Below are positions 47,487-59,280 of a stretch of DNA of 64,000 nucleotides, piece by piece. Numbering within the stretch: position 1 is the first letter of the stretch; the number at the start of each line of letters is the position of its first letter. Where the stretch lies: NCBI GenBank assembly GCA_031769625.1, contig JAUIMM010000200.1:50552001-50616000 (forward strand), given 5' to 3'. The notes under the pieces are model-generated. The model did no database searches. It was not told where the DNA came from and saw only the letters and a list, made by a program, of their open reading frames with translations. The DNA is from Taudactylus pleione (Eukaryota; Chordata; Amphibia; Anura; Myobatrachidae). A program made the translations under genes and the position numbers.

Positions 47487-48420
47487 GATGGCACCACGTA
47501 TGTGACCTCTCTCACCAATTAAGTATTAAATAGGCGAGAGACCACCCTGCAGCACCGCACCGCAAGGGCTTTAGCAGAAAGAACAGGGACAGTAATAAAG
47601 CTGACAGTTTAGAGAAGAAAAGATTACAGGCAGCAGCGCTAGCACAGTCACATACAATGCAGAAAAATAACAATTCCTGCACTAACAGCGCTGATCACTC
47701 AACTACACAGACACAGGGCCTGGTAGGACACAGCGCTGCATACACAGACCTGACCACAGCGGAGGAGAGGTATGCGGGGGGACCCAGACCACGATGCTTC
47801 CTTCCAGCGCTTCCAGCAGCGTTCACCATGCGTTCTGGAGAAGATGGCCGCCGAGGAGCAGAGAGGAGGCTGGCCTGGGGGAGGAGCGCTGCCACAGGAC
47901 CAGTCGGCAGCCTGCAGAGAGGGCTGTGTGCAGCGGGGGAGGCGCCGGCTGTGAGACAGGGAAGGCGCGCTCCCCTGGCATGCATTTAACCCCTGGGACG
48001 CCGCAGCGCTACCGCTCTGCTGCGGTCCGCTGTCCCAGGGGGTAGTGGAAGCGCAGGTTGGTCGCCTGGCTCCACGCTGCAGCCAGTCCCCAGGGAGCCC
48101 CCTGCCTGGGGACTTAGGACCATGTGATCAGCGGGGACCCACCGCGGGACCCCGCTGCTTACCTCTGTCCCCCTTGAATCCGGCCATGGTCCGGAGCATC
48201 TGGGGTCACCGCTAGCTGTGACCCCAGACGCCCACCAGCATCCCCGGATCAGTACCGGCGTTCTGGTACCGGCGGGGTGTAGGGAAGACAGCATGGACGT
48301 CAGGACTGACTGTCCATGCTGTTCATCCAGTTGTGCAGCCACAGCTGCATGAAGAATAAGCTTCAGGGGCTCTTCTAGCCCCCACTCCAACAGGTGCACC
48401 CGACTCCGGCCGGGCACCAA
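47487..48420 (-). promoter_or_regulatory. DIRS leader between right repeat and gag
   Basis: 934 bp, GC-rich, without conserved frames. Transcription presumably starts in or near the right terminal repeat, so this would be 5' UTR. No TATA box was identified. Confidence 0.5.
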
Positions 48421-48573
48421 ACTAAACTGAGGTGCCTTGGCTCGGGGGCGGGGTATAGGAGGGGGACCTAGTGCATCCTGGGAGGCTGAAAGCTTAACTC
48501 TTTGGTGCCCTGCGACTGACGTCACACCTATACCCCAAGGTATCCTGTGGATACCCTATGGACCCTGAAGTAG
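48421..48573. repeat. DIRS right inverted terminal repeat
   Basis: Near-perfect complement of 42700-42828. It ends ggaccctgaagta, the sequence found joined to the left outer end in the internal complementary region. Confidence 0.9.
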
Positions 48574-49187
48574 AAACAAATATGTTTATTTGTATCTGTG
48601 TGTGCACATAGGGGGTGGTAGTTGCTCAGTAGGAGGCACAGTGCTCCTGGAGGATAAATGTCTCTTAGATGGTTCGTGGCAGAACACACTGCCCAGTTGT
48701 TGGTGATTTGGGGTGACAGGGCGTATCCACAGTGTGGGGAGTAGGGTCAACCCTTTCAGGGGGCTCCTTGACATGCGGTCCTGACTACTGCATGCTACCT
48801 TGCTGGACCTATGGTCGACAGACTTCTGAACTGGGATGCCCTGTTTGAGGTGATCAGGGGTGCTCCCACTTTGCGGCGTCCCGCACTGGTGAGAATGGGC
48901 GCTGACCTACCGGTAGGTGCCCTGGTCCGTTGGTGTGGGATCAGTTCTTTTCAAAGTCCAGTATGATGCCGCAGTGGGGGACGTGCACTGTTTCAGTGGC
49001 TCACGTCCGTGGATGCAGTGCAGGTGAAAACTGTGCTGCGTGCGGTGGTGTGATGAGTACGTGCAGCGCTGTCGTTTGGCAGAGGCTGGTATGAGTGGGG
49101 ACCAGCGTCCGGTTAAGCGCCGCTGCTGCCGTTCAGGTGCCCGGATTGGGGCGGATGTAGATGCAGGTGGGTTCAAGATAGGTAGGT
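48574..49187. other. Right remainder of the insert that received the DIRS
   Basis: 614 bp, GC-rich, with no LINE, DIRS or known MITE motif recognised. It is bounded on the right by TATCACAT (49188-49195), identical to the octamer at 42306-42313, and interrupts the L2 frame after DPGHPSH. Confidence 0.5.
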
Positions 49188-50160
49188 ATCACATGGCTTG
49201 GGTGGCCGGGATCTTCCAAGATAGATTTTGATCTCTTCAGGACCCTCTTATTTTAGATCTCCTGAGAACATGTTAACACAACACCAATTATTCTACCAGC
49301 CGTCCTAACTGTGCGATCGAAAGCCTTACGTTCTGCAACAGTGCAGTTTCCAAACCATACGGCAATCCCATAGGTCAGGACACTCTCCACAATGCTGCGG
49401 TAAAAGTTTAGCAGGGTCTCTTTGCTTACATAAGCAGATTTTAAATAGTCTTAGAAAGATACGTTGTTGCGCCCTTTTAACAAAAAAAACAAAAAAAAAA
49501 AAAAAGGAGTTCAGAGACCCAGTTAAAGTATTAGAAATAAAGACCTCCAAAAATTTAAAAAGATACCACCTGCTGAATGGACAACCCATCCAAACAGACT
49601 GGTACTTTGGGAGCAGTATTCCGCTTCCTGAAATCAATAACACTCTCCTTAGTTTTGGATGTGTTGAAAAGTAAGCAGTTCTCCTTGCTCCACTGGAACA
49701 ATCTACTGACCTTAAATATTATCATAAAAATCCCAGCTAACTGGTTGCTGCATTGCCTAAGGACTTTCCCCTGAAAGCCATCCGGATCGGCAGCCTTTCC
49801 AGGGTCCACAGAACTAGCCACTGCCTAACGTCCAACACCAATGGAACCTCGTCTACCCTCTGCTCCAGTATCAAAGCATTCAAATTGTTATCTAACATGT
49901 TCAAATCCTCTACCAAGGAACTGTTCGCCTTCCTATCTTCAGCTGGTTTTACCTTATAATCTGTAAGATTTTGCATATATTGCCAAATACGCCTGGAATC
50001 AATACTTTGACTACATTTCTCCTCCATTTTAGCCCGCCTAATTCCTCTCCTTAAATCGGCCCTAGCAGCTCGATAATCATCCTTATTACCAGGCCTAAAG
50101 GCCCTATTCCATACCCAAAGCAGAGTGAACTTCACCATTTAGCCAGAGTTTTTCTTTGGG
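49188..50160 (-). pseudogene. L2-type LINE ORF2 remnant (part 1 of 2)
   Basis: Minus-strand pieces in order: AARADLRRGIRRAKMEEK and SIDSRRIWQYMQNLTDYK (50100-49960), the pre-RT block of L2/CR1-group LINEs. RT entry follows with AADPDGFQGKVLRQCSNQLA (~49795-49735). After an internal deletion come WSKENCLLFNTSKTKESVID (~49700-49640), KRAQQRIFLRLFK (~49480-49440), ECPDLWDCRMVWKLHC (~49385-49335), then RTVRTAGRIIGVVL and the diagnostic DPGHPSH (~49200). Most palm motifs are deleted and frames shift. It resumes at 42313 beyond the insertion. Not functional. Confidence 0.75.
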
Positions 50161-51260
50161 AAATGCCTTAAAACTTCTCCTGACCGTTACACTATCCACA
50201 CAACAGTTAATGTAACCTAGGACCATAATAGAGTAATGAGGTCTACATCTATGAACCCATTTGTCACAGATTCCTCAATAAACAAGTCCCAGTTAGTAAA
50301 TTAGCAATTAGCCCAGGTAAGCAAGCACAAGTAGTCTAGGTGTGCTGAATGCACCACCAAGAGAGCGATTTCTTCATCCCCTCAATAACTTTCACCAGCT
50401 GGCTAGAAAACGGGTACAGGCTCCTGCACGTAATCAGCACAGGACACATTCTTGAATCCAAACACAGTTTTATCACAAGCTGCATAAGTGTTTCTTCTTA
50501 AATGTTTTTACTTAAGGCTCACTGTTGCTGAAGGCACATAGTAGATTTATTTTAGATTTGTTATCCTTACTAACCTAACATAGTACATATTTAAGCACCC
50601 CTAATATGGGCATTACCTCCTCTGGGAGCTGACCGGCTGTTGGGGGGGGGGGGCCCGGCTGCTTATTCCATCTTGGCTGTATCTATAGAAAGTAGTATCA
50701 AGAAATGCCATACTATTAGTACAAATGGAGAGTCAAAAAGCAGCTCCTTTTTCCCAGTGACCGGCGCCATTATAAGTTCCTTTGATAGGTCGGGCGCATG
50801 TGCAGACTGCCCCACAAGGCACTCTGGTCTGGCTGCGTCCCAGGTCCCCTCCGGTGTATGGCTATGTACTGTACCTGCTCACTGCCACCGGCTTGGTATG
50901 GGTACTGCTACTGGCTCCAGTTCTCCGCTGACCGTGCTTCAGGAGCTCACAGGTAGGCCTGACTAGCCACTAGTGACGATCCCGATTCCAGCATGCTGTG
51001 CCTGCCGCGCACCCACAGCCTTTAAACACTCTGTAAGTGATATCCCCAGGGTGCGACCCCTGCCACAGACTGCGGCTCCAGGAGGCGCATTACTAGCTCT
51101 CAATATTGAGTAAGTCCTACGGATCAAAAAACAACAAACTTCCCTACACTAGTCTTTCTAGGAGACAAGAAAAAAAGATAAGGGTAAAGAGGAGGAGCTG
51201 GGATATATACATAACAGGTGGGAGGTCCCTTAGACTTCCTGTCTAAACAATAAACAAATA
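50161..51260. other. Unassigned, partly GC-rich sequence
   Basis: 50640-51130 is GC-rich with a G-run at 50641-50653 and no supported coding exon. Around 51170-51250 (gaggaggagctgggatatat, cttagacttcctgtct) it looks like the end of some dispersed repeat, but I cannot name it. Confidence 0.4.
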
Positions 51261-51275
51261 ATATTCAGGTGCAAA

Positions 51276-51305
51276 AGTGTGTGTGTGTGTGTGGGGGGGG
51301 GGGGG
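51276..51305. repeat. (GT)n then poly(G) tract
   Basis: Seven to eight GT dinucleotides run directly into about 13 G residues. Confidence 0.9.
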
Positions 51306-51704
51306 ACTATTGTCTATGTGTATTTTTTAGTGTCTATTTTAATGTATTAAAAAAATAATTCACTTTCAATTACTTATGTGCTATATTTTCAAGGGTTAAC
51401 CTTTGAATCTAAACCTAAGAGGTGGGATCACTTCCCAAGGTTATGGCTGCCATGGAGGAACGAAGAGGAAAGTTTATCTTTTTCCTATTTAATATCATTT
51501 AAGCCTATATAAAAATCTATTATAATGTGCTGCCATAATAACACCTCCTCTGTCCTGAAAAATAATAATATAAATTTTACATGTGCGGATCAAGAAACAA
51601 ATATATAGGTTTACAGCAAAATCAACGTATTGCATACGGTTTAAGAAAAAAAGTAAATCTTGCGGTTAAATGCATGCTTAAACCACAAAATCAACAACAA
51701 CGGC

Positions 51705-53900
51705 AAACCTTAGAAACATAGTTTTATTCAAACTCAGAATAATTTGTAAGGCACAGGAACACAGACCTATGTTTCAAGTAAAGAAATTCCTTCACAATTA
51801 ACATACCCTTCACTCACACCAATTAAAAGAAAAACAAAAATAACTGTATACAAAGAATTTTAAATTGGTTTTAAATAAACAATATTTCACAACATAAAAC
51901 AATTTGGTTACTTCCATGGACATAGTGCAGGAAAAAGTATAGAACGGATGATATCTTTAGTGTGTAATAGAGGCTTATTAAATCAATTCTACAATGAATT
52001 AATCATTTCTTCAAACATATTTGCGCTATTAATAAAAATTATTATAAATTAAACAGGCAAGGAAAAATGTGCACAGAAGACAGTTTTGGTATAAGATTAT
52101 GACTAAAGTAAAACGTAAGAATAATTGTCTCTAGTAGCTCAGAGCAGAACAATGGCTGTTTATGTCTAAGAGACCTTCACCACCTCAATTGTACGTCACA
52201 TACTCTCAACACAGGAGCCAGCCTGCCAGCATGCATTTACTATATTTATGTTGCCCATAACATTTAAAAATACTAAATAAAACCAAAAGACAGCATTAAC
52301 TAAGGAGTCTCTTTACTTTCACTTAAGAGCCAGAAATTATGGAATTCATTGTGTCAACGGAGAATACATAATTTTAGGTACTTTTAACACCGTTTATATG
52401 GTATATTTCAATACCATTTATTGGAACGAGAATCACCAGCTGAGTATTGCATCACAGATATCCACTCATTAATGATTACCCACCGCCCTGAAGCCACAAA
52501 ATGTACACAACTGCTAAGTACATAGGAAATTGCTAGTAAACAAAGCTGTCATTATTTCTGTTCTACAGAAATTGGGAGGATGTTTTGCTGCAGCAGAGGA
52601 ACAGTTCTCACCCTACCTGTCATTACTGTATGGAAGTTGTCTGGAACAATTATGAATTTAGGTATACGCTACCTGAAACATAAATGGCACATAGAAAAAA
52701 ATAGTAACTATGTAAGTGCCATTTTTCCTTGCAAATCGTATTATTTCTCGTAACATATTTAATGGGCATATACTGAAAAAAGTGAACCTCAACAAAAATA
52801 ATAATTCCATAATAATATTCACAATATCCCAATGTCCATTTAGCTGCATACACATCTTCAATTTGGGGATGAGAGAGGAGAGAGGGGAAGAATCATAAAC
52901 ACATCTGTTTTTACTTTTCAAATAGTTAAAACAACCAATTATAATGCATGTTATCATTGCAAGCAGAGCATCGAGGAATGTGTGCATTTTTTTTTTTTTT
53001 TATTATTTTTTTTACAAGTGGTGACTTTTATTCTCTAAACTTTAAAAAAAAAAAAAATGAAACAAAAAATAAAAAGTATCTAGTTTTTAACATGGGCTCA
53101 TTTGTTTTCTTGCAAAATATATACATAGACCTCTGTGCAGAATTATTAACACACCATGTGCATCACCAAAATGTATGCATATTAAAGAAAGGTACGTCCA
53201 CAGTCCTCAGTGGCAAAACCTTTGCCGTGTGCCCAGAATGTGCTTCTTTTTAAGGCAAATACTATGACTGAATAACCGAATAAGATATATGCAAATAAAA
53301 AAGGATTAGTCAAATTGCATAACCATTGCAGAATGGAAGGACACCATAAATATTGTTGCATCTTGATTATGTGGAGTCCACTACCTGTGACTGCATATCA
53401 TAGCATGTGCTTTTAAATCCGACATTATACATATATGAAATACAGCAATATCCATGGAAATAAAACAAGCGTTTCCTGTCAAGGTGATGGCTGGAAATGG
53501 GCAACCGTTAGCCAACCAACTGTTGCAGAATGTCTTGATTGGCTGAAAACTGGACAGCCTAAGATTGCTCATATTAAGCGTAGAAAATTGTGTATAATGT
53601 CATTATATTCTCTTAAATAGCGAAAACAAACAAAAAAAATAAAAAATCAAAACCAACTAAAGTTAAAATTCACATGTGAGGTGGAGTCATAATGCCAGCT
53701 TTCTGTAAAGTATTCCCCTCGTAGAATAGGGCTCTTAGTCAGCTGTAAGAACGAAAAATGTCTTTTATGATTGAACAGTATTAACACATCAAACATTAGT
53801 TTATTCTTTATGCAACTCAAGACTGAAGCAGTCTATACCAACGCCGGCCTCGTGGTGAAGCAGTTCACAGTTCATGGATTAGAAACAATCTGTGGAGTCA
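51705..53900 (-). other. tmem87b: tmem87b 3' untranslated region
   Basis: AT-rich, without recognisable transposons, running from the stop codon to the poly(A) site. The lack of repeats over 2.2 kb, in a window otherwise full of them, supports its being transcribed UTR. Confidence 0.6.
51723..51728 (-). terminator. tmem87b: Polyadenylation signal AATAAA for tmem87b
   Basis: Minus strand aataaaa is followed within ~20-40 nt by a G/T-rich stretch (ggtttgccgttgttgttg). Cleavage is expected near 51705. Other AATAAA-like words occur in the UTR, e.g. near 53024. Confidence 0.6.
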
Positions 53901-53942
53901 TCACTCTGTTTTAGACATTTCATATTTAGTCATCATAATCTC
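53901..53942 (-). CDS. tmem87b: tmem87b last coding exon
   Basis: Acceptor tttgcattcag precedes GAG; the exon encodes EIMMTKYEMSKTE and TGA (53903-53901), with a second in-frame TGA directly after. It matches the C-terminal tail of TMEM87 proteins. Phase 0 entry. Confidence 0.85.
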   Translation of the reverse strand, partial: EIMMTKYEMSKTE

Positions 53943-54028
53943 CTGAATGCAAAGAAATAAGAAAAAGTAAAAAAAAAAAAAATTTAACAAAACATGAGAT
54001 CTCTCACACGTGTACCTGCCCCACTCAC

Positions 54029-54059
54029 CTCATCAGAATCCAATAATACTGGTAGTGCA
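54029..54059 (-). CDS. tmem87b: tmem87b 31-nt micro-exon
   Basis: Acceptor (cattttttttcag) and donor (gtgagt) enclose one completing base plus ten codons, ALPVLLDSDE, a conserved acidic tail block. It is too short for ORF scanning but is required for frame between its neighbours. An 86-bp intron follows. Confidence 0.85.
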
Positions 54060-54410
54060 CTGAAAAAAAATGAAAATATATATAATGAATGTAGTAAAGG
54101 CCAACTGATATTTGTTGATACGGAACAATTGTTCAAACAGTAGGCGCAGAACCTATTCACCACATGGAGAGATGTCAGTTAATAAGATTTTCTCCTATTT
54201 GTCCAAAGCACCAAAAGATGGCCAAAAACACCAGAAAAAAAAAAGTATATAAAAAGTCAAAAGGTCTTAAGCATGCTCATATTGTATCTGCGAGTGAGCC
54301 GTAATGTCTCAGCATATAATTATAAAGGCATACTTTCCAATTATTGCCTTAGTGTGTTTTATCCTGTGTATTTACTGTTGAGCCATCCATCAAGCTTTCT
54401 TGCTGTAGTC

Positions 54411-54573
54411 TAGAAATACCCAAACTCCGCCATTACAATCCAGGTTTTAAGGCTATCCATGCTTGAGTCCAGATGGTTAAATCAAATTAACTGAGGTACT
54501 AATTAAGTCACCAGTGGTCAAGCTTGGATATCCTTAAAACGTGGACAGTAATGGCGGAGTTTGGGAACTTCTG
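54411..54573. mobile_element. hAT MITE, 163 bp, exact 8-bp target duplication
   Basis: Inverted ends tagaaatacccaaactc and gagtttgggaacttctg, flanked by ctgtagtc on both sides (54403-54410; 54574-54581). Same family as the element at 23207-23575. It lies in the tmem87b 3.6-kb intron. Confidence 0.9.
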
Positions 54574-54667
54574 CTGTAGTCTAATTAATTTTTTAACAAA
54601 TTATAAAGGAGACTGCAACCATCTAATTGCCATATGCAGCATGGATGGGACACAGACTTTGAGGGAC

Positions 54668-55062
54668 TAAAGCTAGGTACACACTATACAATTATTGGGC
54701 TAATTTGGCAATAATTGGGTAATCAGCCTAATTTAATGAATAGTGTGTAGGCATGAGCGTTTCAGTGATAAAACGTTTAACAAACATACACAAACGCAGT
54801 CCTTCAATTATCCGATCAGTCGGCCAAGACAGAAAATCTTGGCCTCAATCTCCCGATATCAAGCAGCGTGTGCTCATTCTCAATAATTTGCCCACATTTC
54901 CCTACATTATCCTACTTGTGGGCGGACATATGCAAGATCAGGGTGGCAGAAAATTGGTAACTTCTAATAAAAAAAACGTATAATGTGTAGCACATATATC
55001 AGGCCATTTGCTGGCCTGATCAAAAAAAAATAAAAAATGGACAGTGTGTACCTAGCTTTAGA
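54668..55062. mobile_element. Palindromic MITE (aagctaggtacacac ends), TA flanks
   Basis: Inverted ends ctaaagctaggtacacac and gtgtgtacctagctttag. The interior has aattattgggctaatttgg-type words and tatcaggccatttgctggcc near the right end. In a tmem87b intron. Confidence 0.75.
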
Positions 55063-55074
55063 TATTGGTACAGA

Positions 55075-55706
55075 TGTGCCCACATAGATCTATCCTTCGT
55101 GTGCTGCAAGTCATGCCACACAACGCGGGAGCTTAGTGTAAAAGTACAGCTCAGCGTCTTTTACCTTCAAATGCATCTTATTCGCACAGCGATGTGAATA
55201 GATAGCACAATAAGCTTCTGCTGATTAAAATTATATGCAGCATGCCTATGTTCTGTGTGCGACTGCGGGGTTTCTGCATACGAAACGCTACGTTACAGTG
55301 TTACAGCCGCTGACATTATAACGTAGCATTTCGCATGCAGATACACCCGCGCTCGCTCAGAGAACATATGAAAATGATATGCAGCATGCCTATGTTTTGT
55401 GAGCGAGTGCGGGTGTATCTGCATGCGAAATGCTACGTTACTAAGTCAGCGGCTGTAACACTAACACAGCGTTTCGTATGCAGACACACCCGCAGTCGCA
55501 CACAGAACAAAGAAATGCTGCATATCATTTTAATAAGCAGAAGCTGCTTGTACTATCTATTCGCATTGTTGTGCGAATAAGACACATTTGAAGGTAAAAA
55601 ATGCACGAAAACATCCTCGGCGCTACCGAGTCACGCCACGGCATTGCGCGACTAGAAGGGCTGTTTAACGCGCCAGGAGGCTAGATGTATGTGGACCCAT
55701 CTGTAG
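55075..55706. mobile_element. ~630-bp near-perfect palindrome (MITE) in tmem87b intron
   Basis: Outer ends tacagatgtgcccacatag and catgtatgtggacccatctg-like sequence are inverted; long arms (gcatgcctatgttctgtg, gtgcgactgcgggg, gctacgtta) return inverted about a centre near 55375-55395. The centre itself (cgctcgctcag / gtgagcgag) is a further inverted repeat. Related, shorter copy at 61224-61590. Confidence 0.8.
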
Positions 55707-55999
55707 GTACAATGGGTGAGAAGGGGGAGAATTTAAGAAAGGGTTTTCTGCCAGAAAACAGAGGGATGGGTGGGGGTGTTTATATTTCAGTTGCCCTGGT
55801 GGTACTTGGACGTGTGCATGTACAACATGTGCGTGATCCAGGAGCAGGCTGTATCACATGCAATATAAGAAAACCAATCTGGTCTGATAAAAGAGGACTG
55901 GATAAACACCTGCCAACCTGTGTGTGTTAAACTGTATAGGAATGGCAAAAATGTCCCATGTAAGAGTTGTGCATGAATGATGGACAAATAGGCAAATAG

Positions 56000-57670
56000 G
56001 CCTCACTTCTTGTAGAAGAGTTTTGTCCTTGGCAACAAAGGGGAAGGAGTTTTGGAGTAACAGAGACCTGTGCCTGAGAAAACTAAATTTAATGTCAGAA
56101 TTATGTCTTCCTCCATCTCATGTTTAAAGTACAGTAAAGAAGGAAGCTTCAACTGCTCAAGGCTCATGCTACAGACACAATAGCAGCAAGTCATGACATT
56201 TCCAAACTTGGCTCTACATTTAGGAGTTAAAAAAAAATGAATACCAATTATGTACTATACAATACATAAAATGTAATATTCAAACATACTGCCAATTAAA
56301 GCAGTAGTGTTATGGTGCATTTTACAATTTTATTATTACAGTGTTCTTCCCAGGGCCTTTTTGATGGGCACTCCGCCTGGCATGGCTTGCAGAGTGCTCT
56401 GGTGCCTGGCAGCGGGGGCACTGTGGTGAGTGTAGTGGCTCACTAAGTTGGTCCACACCCGCTGGAGGGTGCTTCATCCACCTCAGCCCACCCTGCACAG
56501 TGCAGTGTGTGTGCGTGTGGGGGGGGCGGGTAAGTGTGCACTGTGGGCTACTGATTACCTCCTGTGATGCAGTTCAGTCTGCCCCCCCCCCCCATTCCCA
56601 CTTCATGGTGCCACCCAGCTTTGGGGAATTGCTGGAGGACACACTATTATGAAATGAGTGTTTTTTTCTATAGAGTCACATTACATATAGTGTAGTAAAG
56701 GGCTGCTCCTGAGTAGACACTATAAACTTCAGGTAATGCCCATATACAGGAGGGGAAATGAAAGGACAGGTGGAGTGTGTCGTTATAACAGGCTTCTGGT
56801 GAGTAGCCTACATACACTAATACTGCAAATGGTTTATTTACTAAGCGTTGCTTCCCAAAACCTTGAGCTTCCAATTGCCAGGAATTTAAAATTTTACTAG
56901 CAAAACGCGGCTAGTAAAATCATTGCCCTTTTACATTTCGGACACAAAAACAATCGGAAGCTCCGGGTTTTAGAAACACTTAGTAAATAAACCCAAAAAG
57001 TCTGAAAAGTACTAGTAAATAATTAAATAAAAAGTGTGTTCCATTTGCTGTAGGAGAAAAGAAACACTGAATGTTGTCCCCAAATGTTAAATAACCACAT
57101 TAATAAACATTGGCTTAGCAAGCGAGTTTAACTGCACTTTCCACTATTGATGTGGAATGATAGGTTCATTCCGCAATTCCTCATTCAGTTTATGTCTAGC
57201 TGTCACTCTATATACTGTAGATCTACATGATATACAATGACATTGGAGGTCCAATGCTCTGGGCCAGAGACACCCATGACTCAATACTTCATACACATAA
57301 GGGCTTCTAATGTGCCAAGTGCATTTTTTTAGTTAGTGCTCTAAAGAGTAGGAGATTAAAATATTCTTCATAAATGAGTTATGAGAGAGGGGATGTGGGG
57401 GAGGGGGATTTCAGGTATTGGCCATATCAGAACTAGAACGATGCAATTATATGCGTTTATTTGCCCCCTACGTAACAATAGATCATTGTTAATAGCGATC
57501 TAACATTGCTAATAGCAGTAGGGCAGAGGAGACCTCTCACAACTGAAATTTAGTATGGCTCAAAGGGGTGAAACAAAAATAATTATCCTTTGCTCTCGAA
57601 GCCATCTAAATGGGATGCAAACAAGTTTGTTAACCCAAATATAAAATGTAAAAAAACAAAATCATAATTA
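56000..57670. other. Intronic stretch, nothing recognised
   Basis: Part of the 3.6-kb tmem87b intron; homopolymer runs (G at 56520-56526, C at 56583-56592) and no transposon ends identified. Confidence 0.45.
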
Positions 57671-57671
57671 C

Positions 57672-57724
57672 ACGTCTGCAAATGAAGATGGGATATTTTC
57701 TTCCACCCACTTTAAGTCTTCATC
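57672..57724 (-). CDS. tmem87b: tmem87b exon: DEDLKWVEENIPSS block
   Basis: Acceptor ctatctgtttag; codes DEDLKWVEENIPSSFADV with the last valine codon split (GT|T). Donor is gtaatt. This is the most diagnostic cytosolic-tail block of TMEM87B/A. Phase 0 entry, phase 2 exit. Confidence 0.9.
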
Positions 57725-57769
57725 CTAAACAGATAGAAAAGACAAAAGACAATTGCACAAAATATTTGT

Positions 57770-58085
57770 AACCCCACAAGCTTGGACAGCACACTGTTGT
57801 ATTGCTTACAGTGCTAAGAACACAGATTTTATTCCAACCAGGGAACTATCTGTGTGGAGTTTGTATATTCCCCCTTTGGTGATGGGTGTTTCCTCATGGT
57901 GCTTCCTTTCATACTCCAAAGACATAATGGTAGGTTAACCGATTTCTGATTAAATTAATCCTATTGTGTGTCAGTGTGGTATGGACTGCAGACTGTAAGA
58001 TCCACTTTGGCGATGAGAGGTGTGAATCGGTAAAGTGATGCGTAATATGTAGATACCGGAGCTTAACCCATATGGATAACAAATA
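57770..58085 (+). mobile_element. SINE copy in tmem87b intron
   Basis: Plus orientation: gtattgcttacagtgctaag, ttattccaaccaggga (tRNA-like B-box region), tgtgtggagtttgtatattc, aggttaaccgatttctg, gactgtaagatccactttgg. Same family as the copies at 25845 and 61850. Confidence 0.6.
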
Positions 58086-58113
58086 AGTCACTAACAGATT
58101 GTAATTAAAATAT

Positions 58114-58330
58114 ATCTAACTAACTGCAGCGGGCCCTCTCATCCGAGCAGCGCCATCTTCCCAGTGACATTCGGTAAGATGGCGCAAGCACACTAGCGAG
58201 CAAAGACTCTAGCACATTACCAGAAACTTTACTGTCACTGGGAAGACGGCGCCACGGAGGAGGAGAGACACACTTGCCGGAGTGAGGCAAATATACTCTG
58301 GGAGCAGGGTGTGCTGTGCGGGCCCCCCCC
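58114..58330. mobile_element. MITE-like inverted repeat with gcgggccc edges
   Basis: Inner arms gcgccatcttcccagtgac (58150) and gtcactgggaagacggcgcc (58234) are inverted; both edges carry gcgggccc. GC-rich and intronic. Confidence 0.5.
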
Positions 58331-58372
58331 CGTCCCATTATAAATACACCTATGAAAGTGGTAGGTACTCAC

Positions 58373-58443
58373 TGTGCTAGAAGCAGTAGGCTTTGCTGTT
58401 CCGTTGGGCTCTGTCTTTGTTCCCCTTAGTTTCATACCTTCAG
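58373..58443 (-). CDS. tmem87b: tmem87b exon: EGMKLRGTKTEPNG tail block
   Basis: Acceptor ttctttgcag, donor gtgagt. Codes (A)EGMKLRGTKTEPNGTAKPT then ASST, in the cytosolic tail. Its first base pair completes a codon begun in the preceding exon; it ends in phase 0. Confidence 0.9.
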
Positions 58444-58541
58444 CTGCAAAGAACACAGCAAGAAATATAATGTAACAATTACACATACGGGGCAGTATAA
58501 GGTAAGCAAAGACTGATTTGTACTAATAGATTATACATCAC

Positions 58542-58612
58542 CTAAATGATCTGTTACAAGGAATTCTTCCACTTCATCATCTGAATCATCCATGAGAGGG
58601 GTGAATGCATAC
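58542..58612 (-). CDS. tmem87b: tmem87b exon: YAFTPL and acidic cluster
   Basis: Acceptor ttttatccag, donor gtgatg. Codes (R)YAFTPLMDDSDDEVEEFLV then TDHL, the start of the cytosolic tail after the last helix. DDSDDEVEEF is the TMEM87B-like feature. A 98-bp intron separates it from the next exon. Confidence 0.9.
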
Positions 58613-59280
58613 CTGGATAAAACATACAATGTCATGGTTATCGGCCATGAGTGACCTGAATTTCTGTGAACAAAGGATAACTAATTGAAAATAAGGAATT
58701 CAAATATGCTAATAAAGGAATGCAAGACTGAATGTAAGCTTATAATTCATGACTTTATAATGAGAGAGACAGAAATAACATTAGGTCCACACATTATTGT
58801 ATTTTATAAACTTACGACATAAAAGTCAATTTTCTTGAATGCACTAAGCATTTTAGTGAAAGGAACTTGCTCTGTATGGATCTCAAAGTGTATTTACACA
58901 ACTTAAGCAAGACAATTTAAATATCAGTCTGTTACATAATTATTGTTAGTAGTAAGCTATCTTAAGCAATTACAGCCCGTTCTTAACCTAGAAAAAAAAA
59001 ACATGTAATGACGGAGAATAATACAATAGGAGTGCTCATTCCATCCCACGCGCCACAATCCTGTATTGTCCATCAGTAAGAGAAAAATGCTGCAAAGTCC
59101 CATCGGACATTCCAAGGATCATGGTGGCAGGACAACGCGAGCAGTATTATATTACCAGGTACTGGCAGTACCTCATTTTTATATTGTTTTGTTTTAGGAG
59201 GATTAATCCTTTCATGTAAACTTACATTGCAAAATAAGTGAGCGCACCCCTTAGGACAAAAAGAAGAAATTGCGGTGTAC

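Larger units (their letters stand above)
42634..48573 (-). mobile_element. Complete DIRS-type tyrosine-recombinase retrotransposon
   Basis: 5.94 kb with inverted terminal repeats (42634-42828; 48421-48573). An internal complementary region (42971-43083) fuses copies of both outer ends, and three long open frames lie on the minus strand: gag, RT/RNase H/methyltransferase-like and tyrosine recombinase. There is no integrase, no aspartic protease and no target duplication at its ends, as expected for DIRS, which integrates a circular DNA by recombination. All three frames are intact and the repeats are nearly identical, so this is a young copy and possibly still competent. It sits inside an L2 LINE. 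Confidence 0.93.

Noticed and set aside
47657..48525. Frames up to 179 codons in the DIRS leader
   Set aside because: GC-rich leader and terminal repeat; no similarity to DIRS proteins.
49577..49774. Plus-strand 65-codon frame over the L2 remnant
   Set aside because: Antisense of the LINE coding strand.
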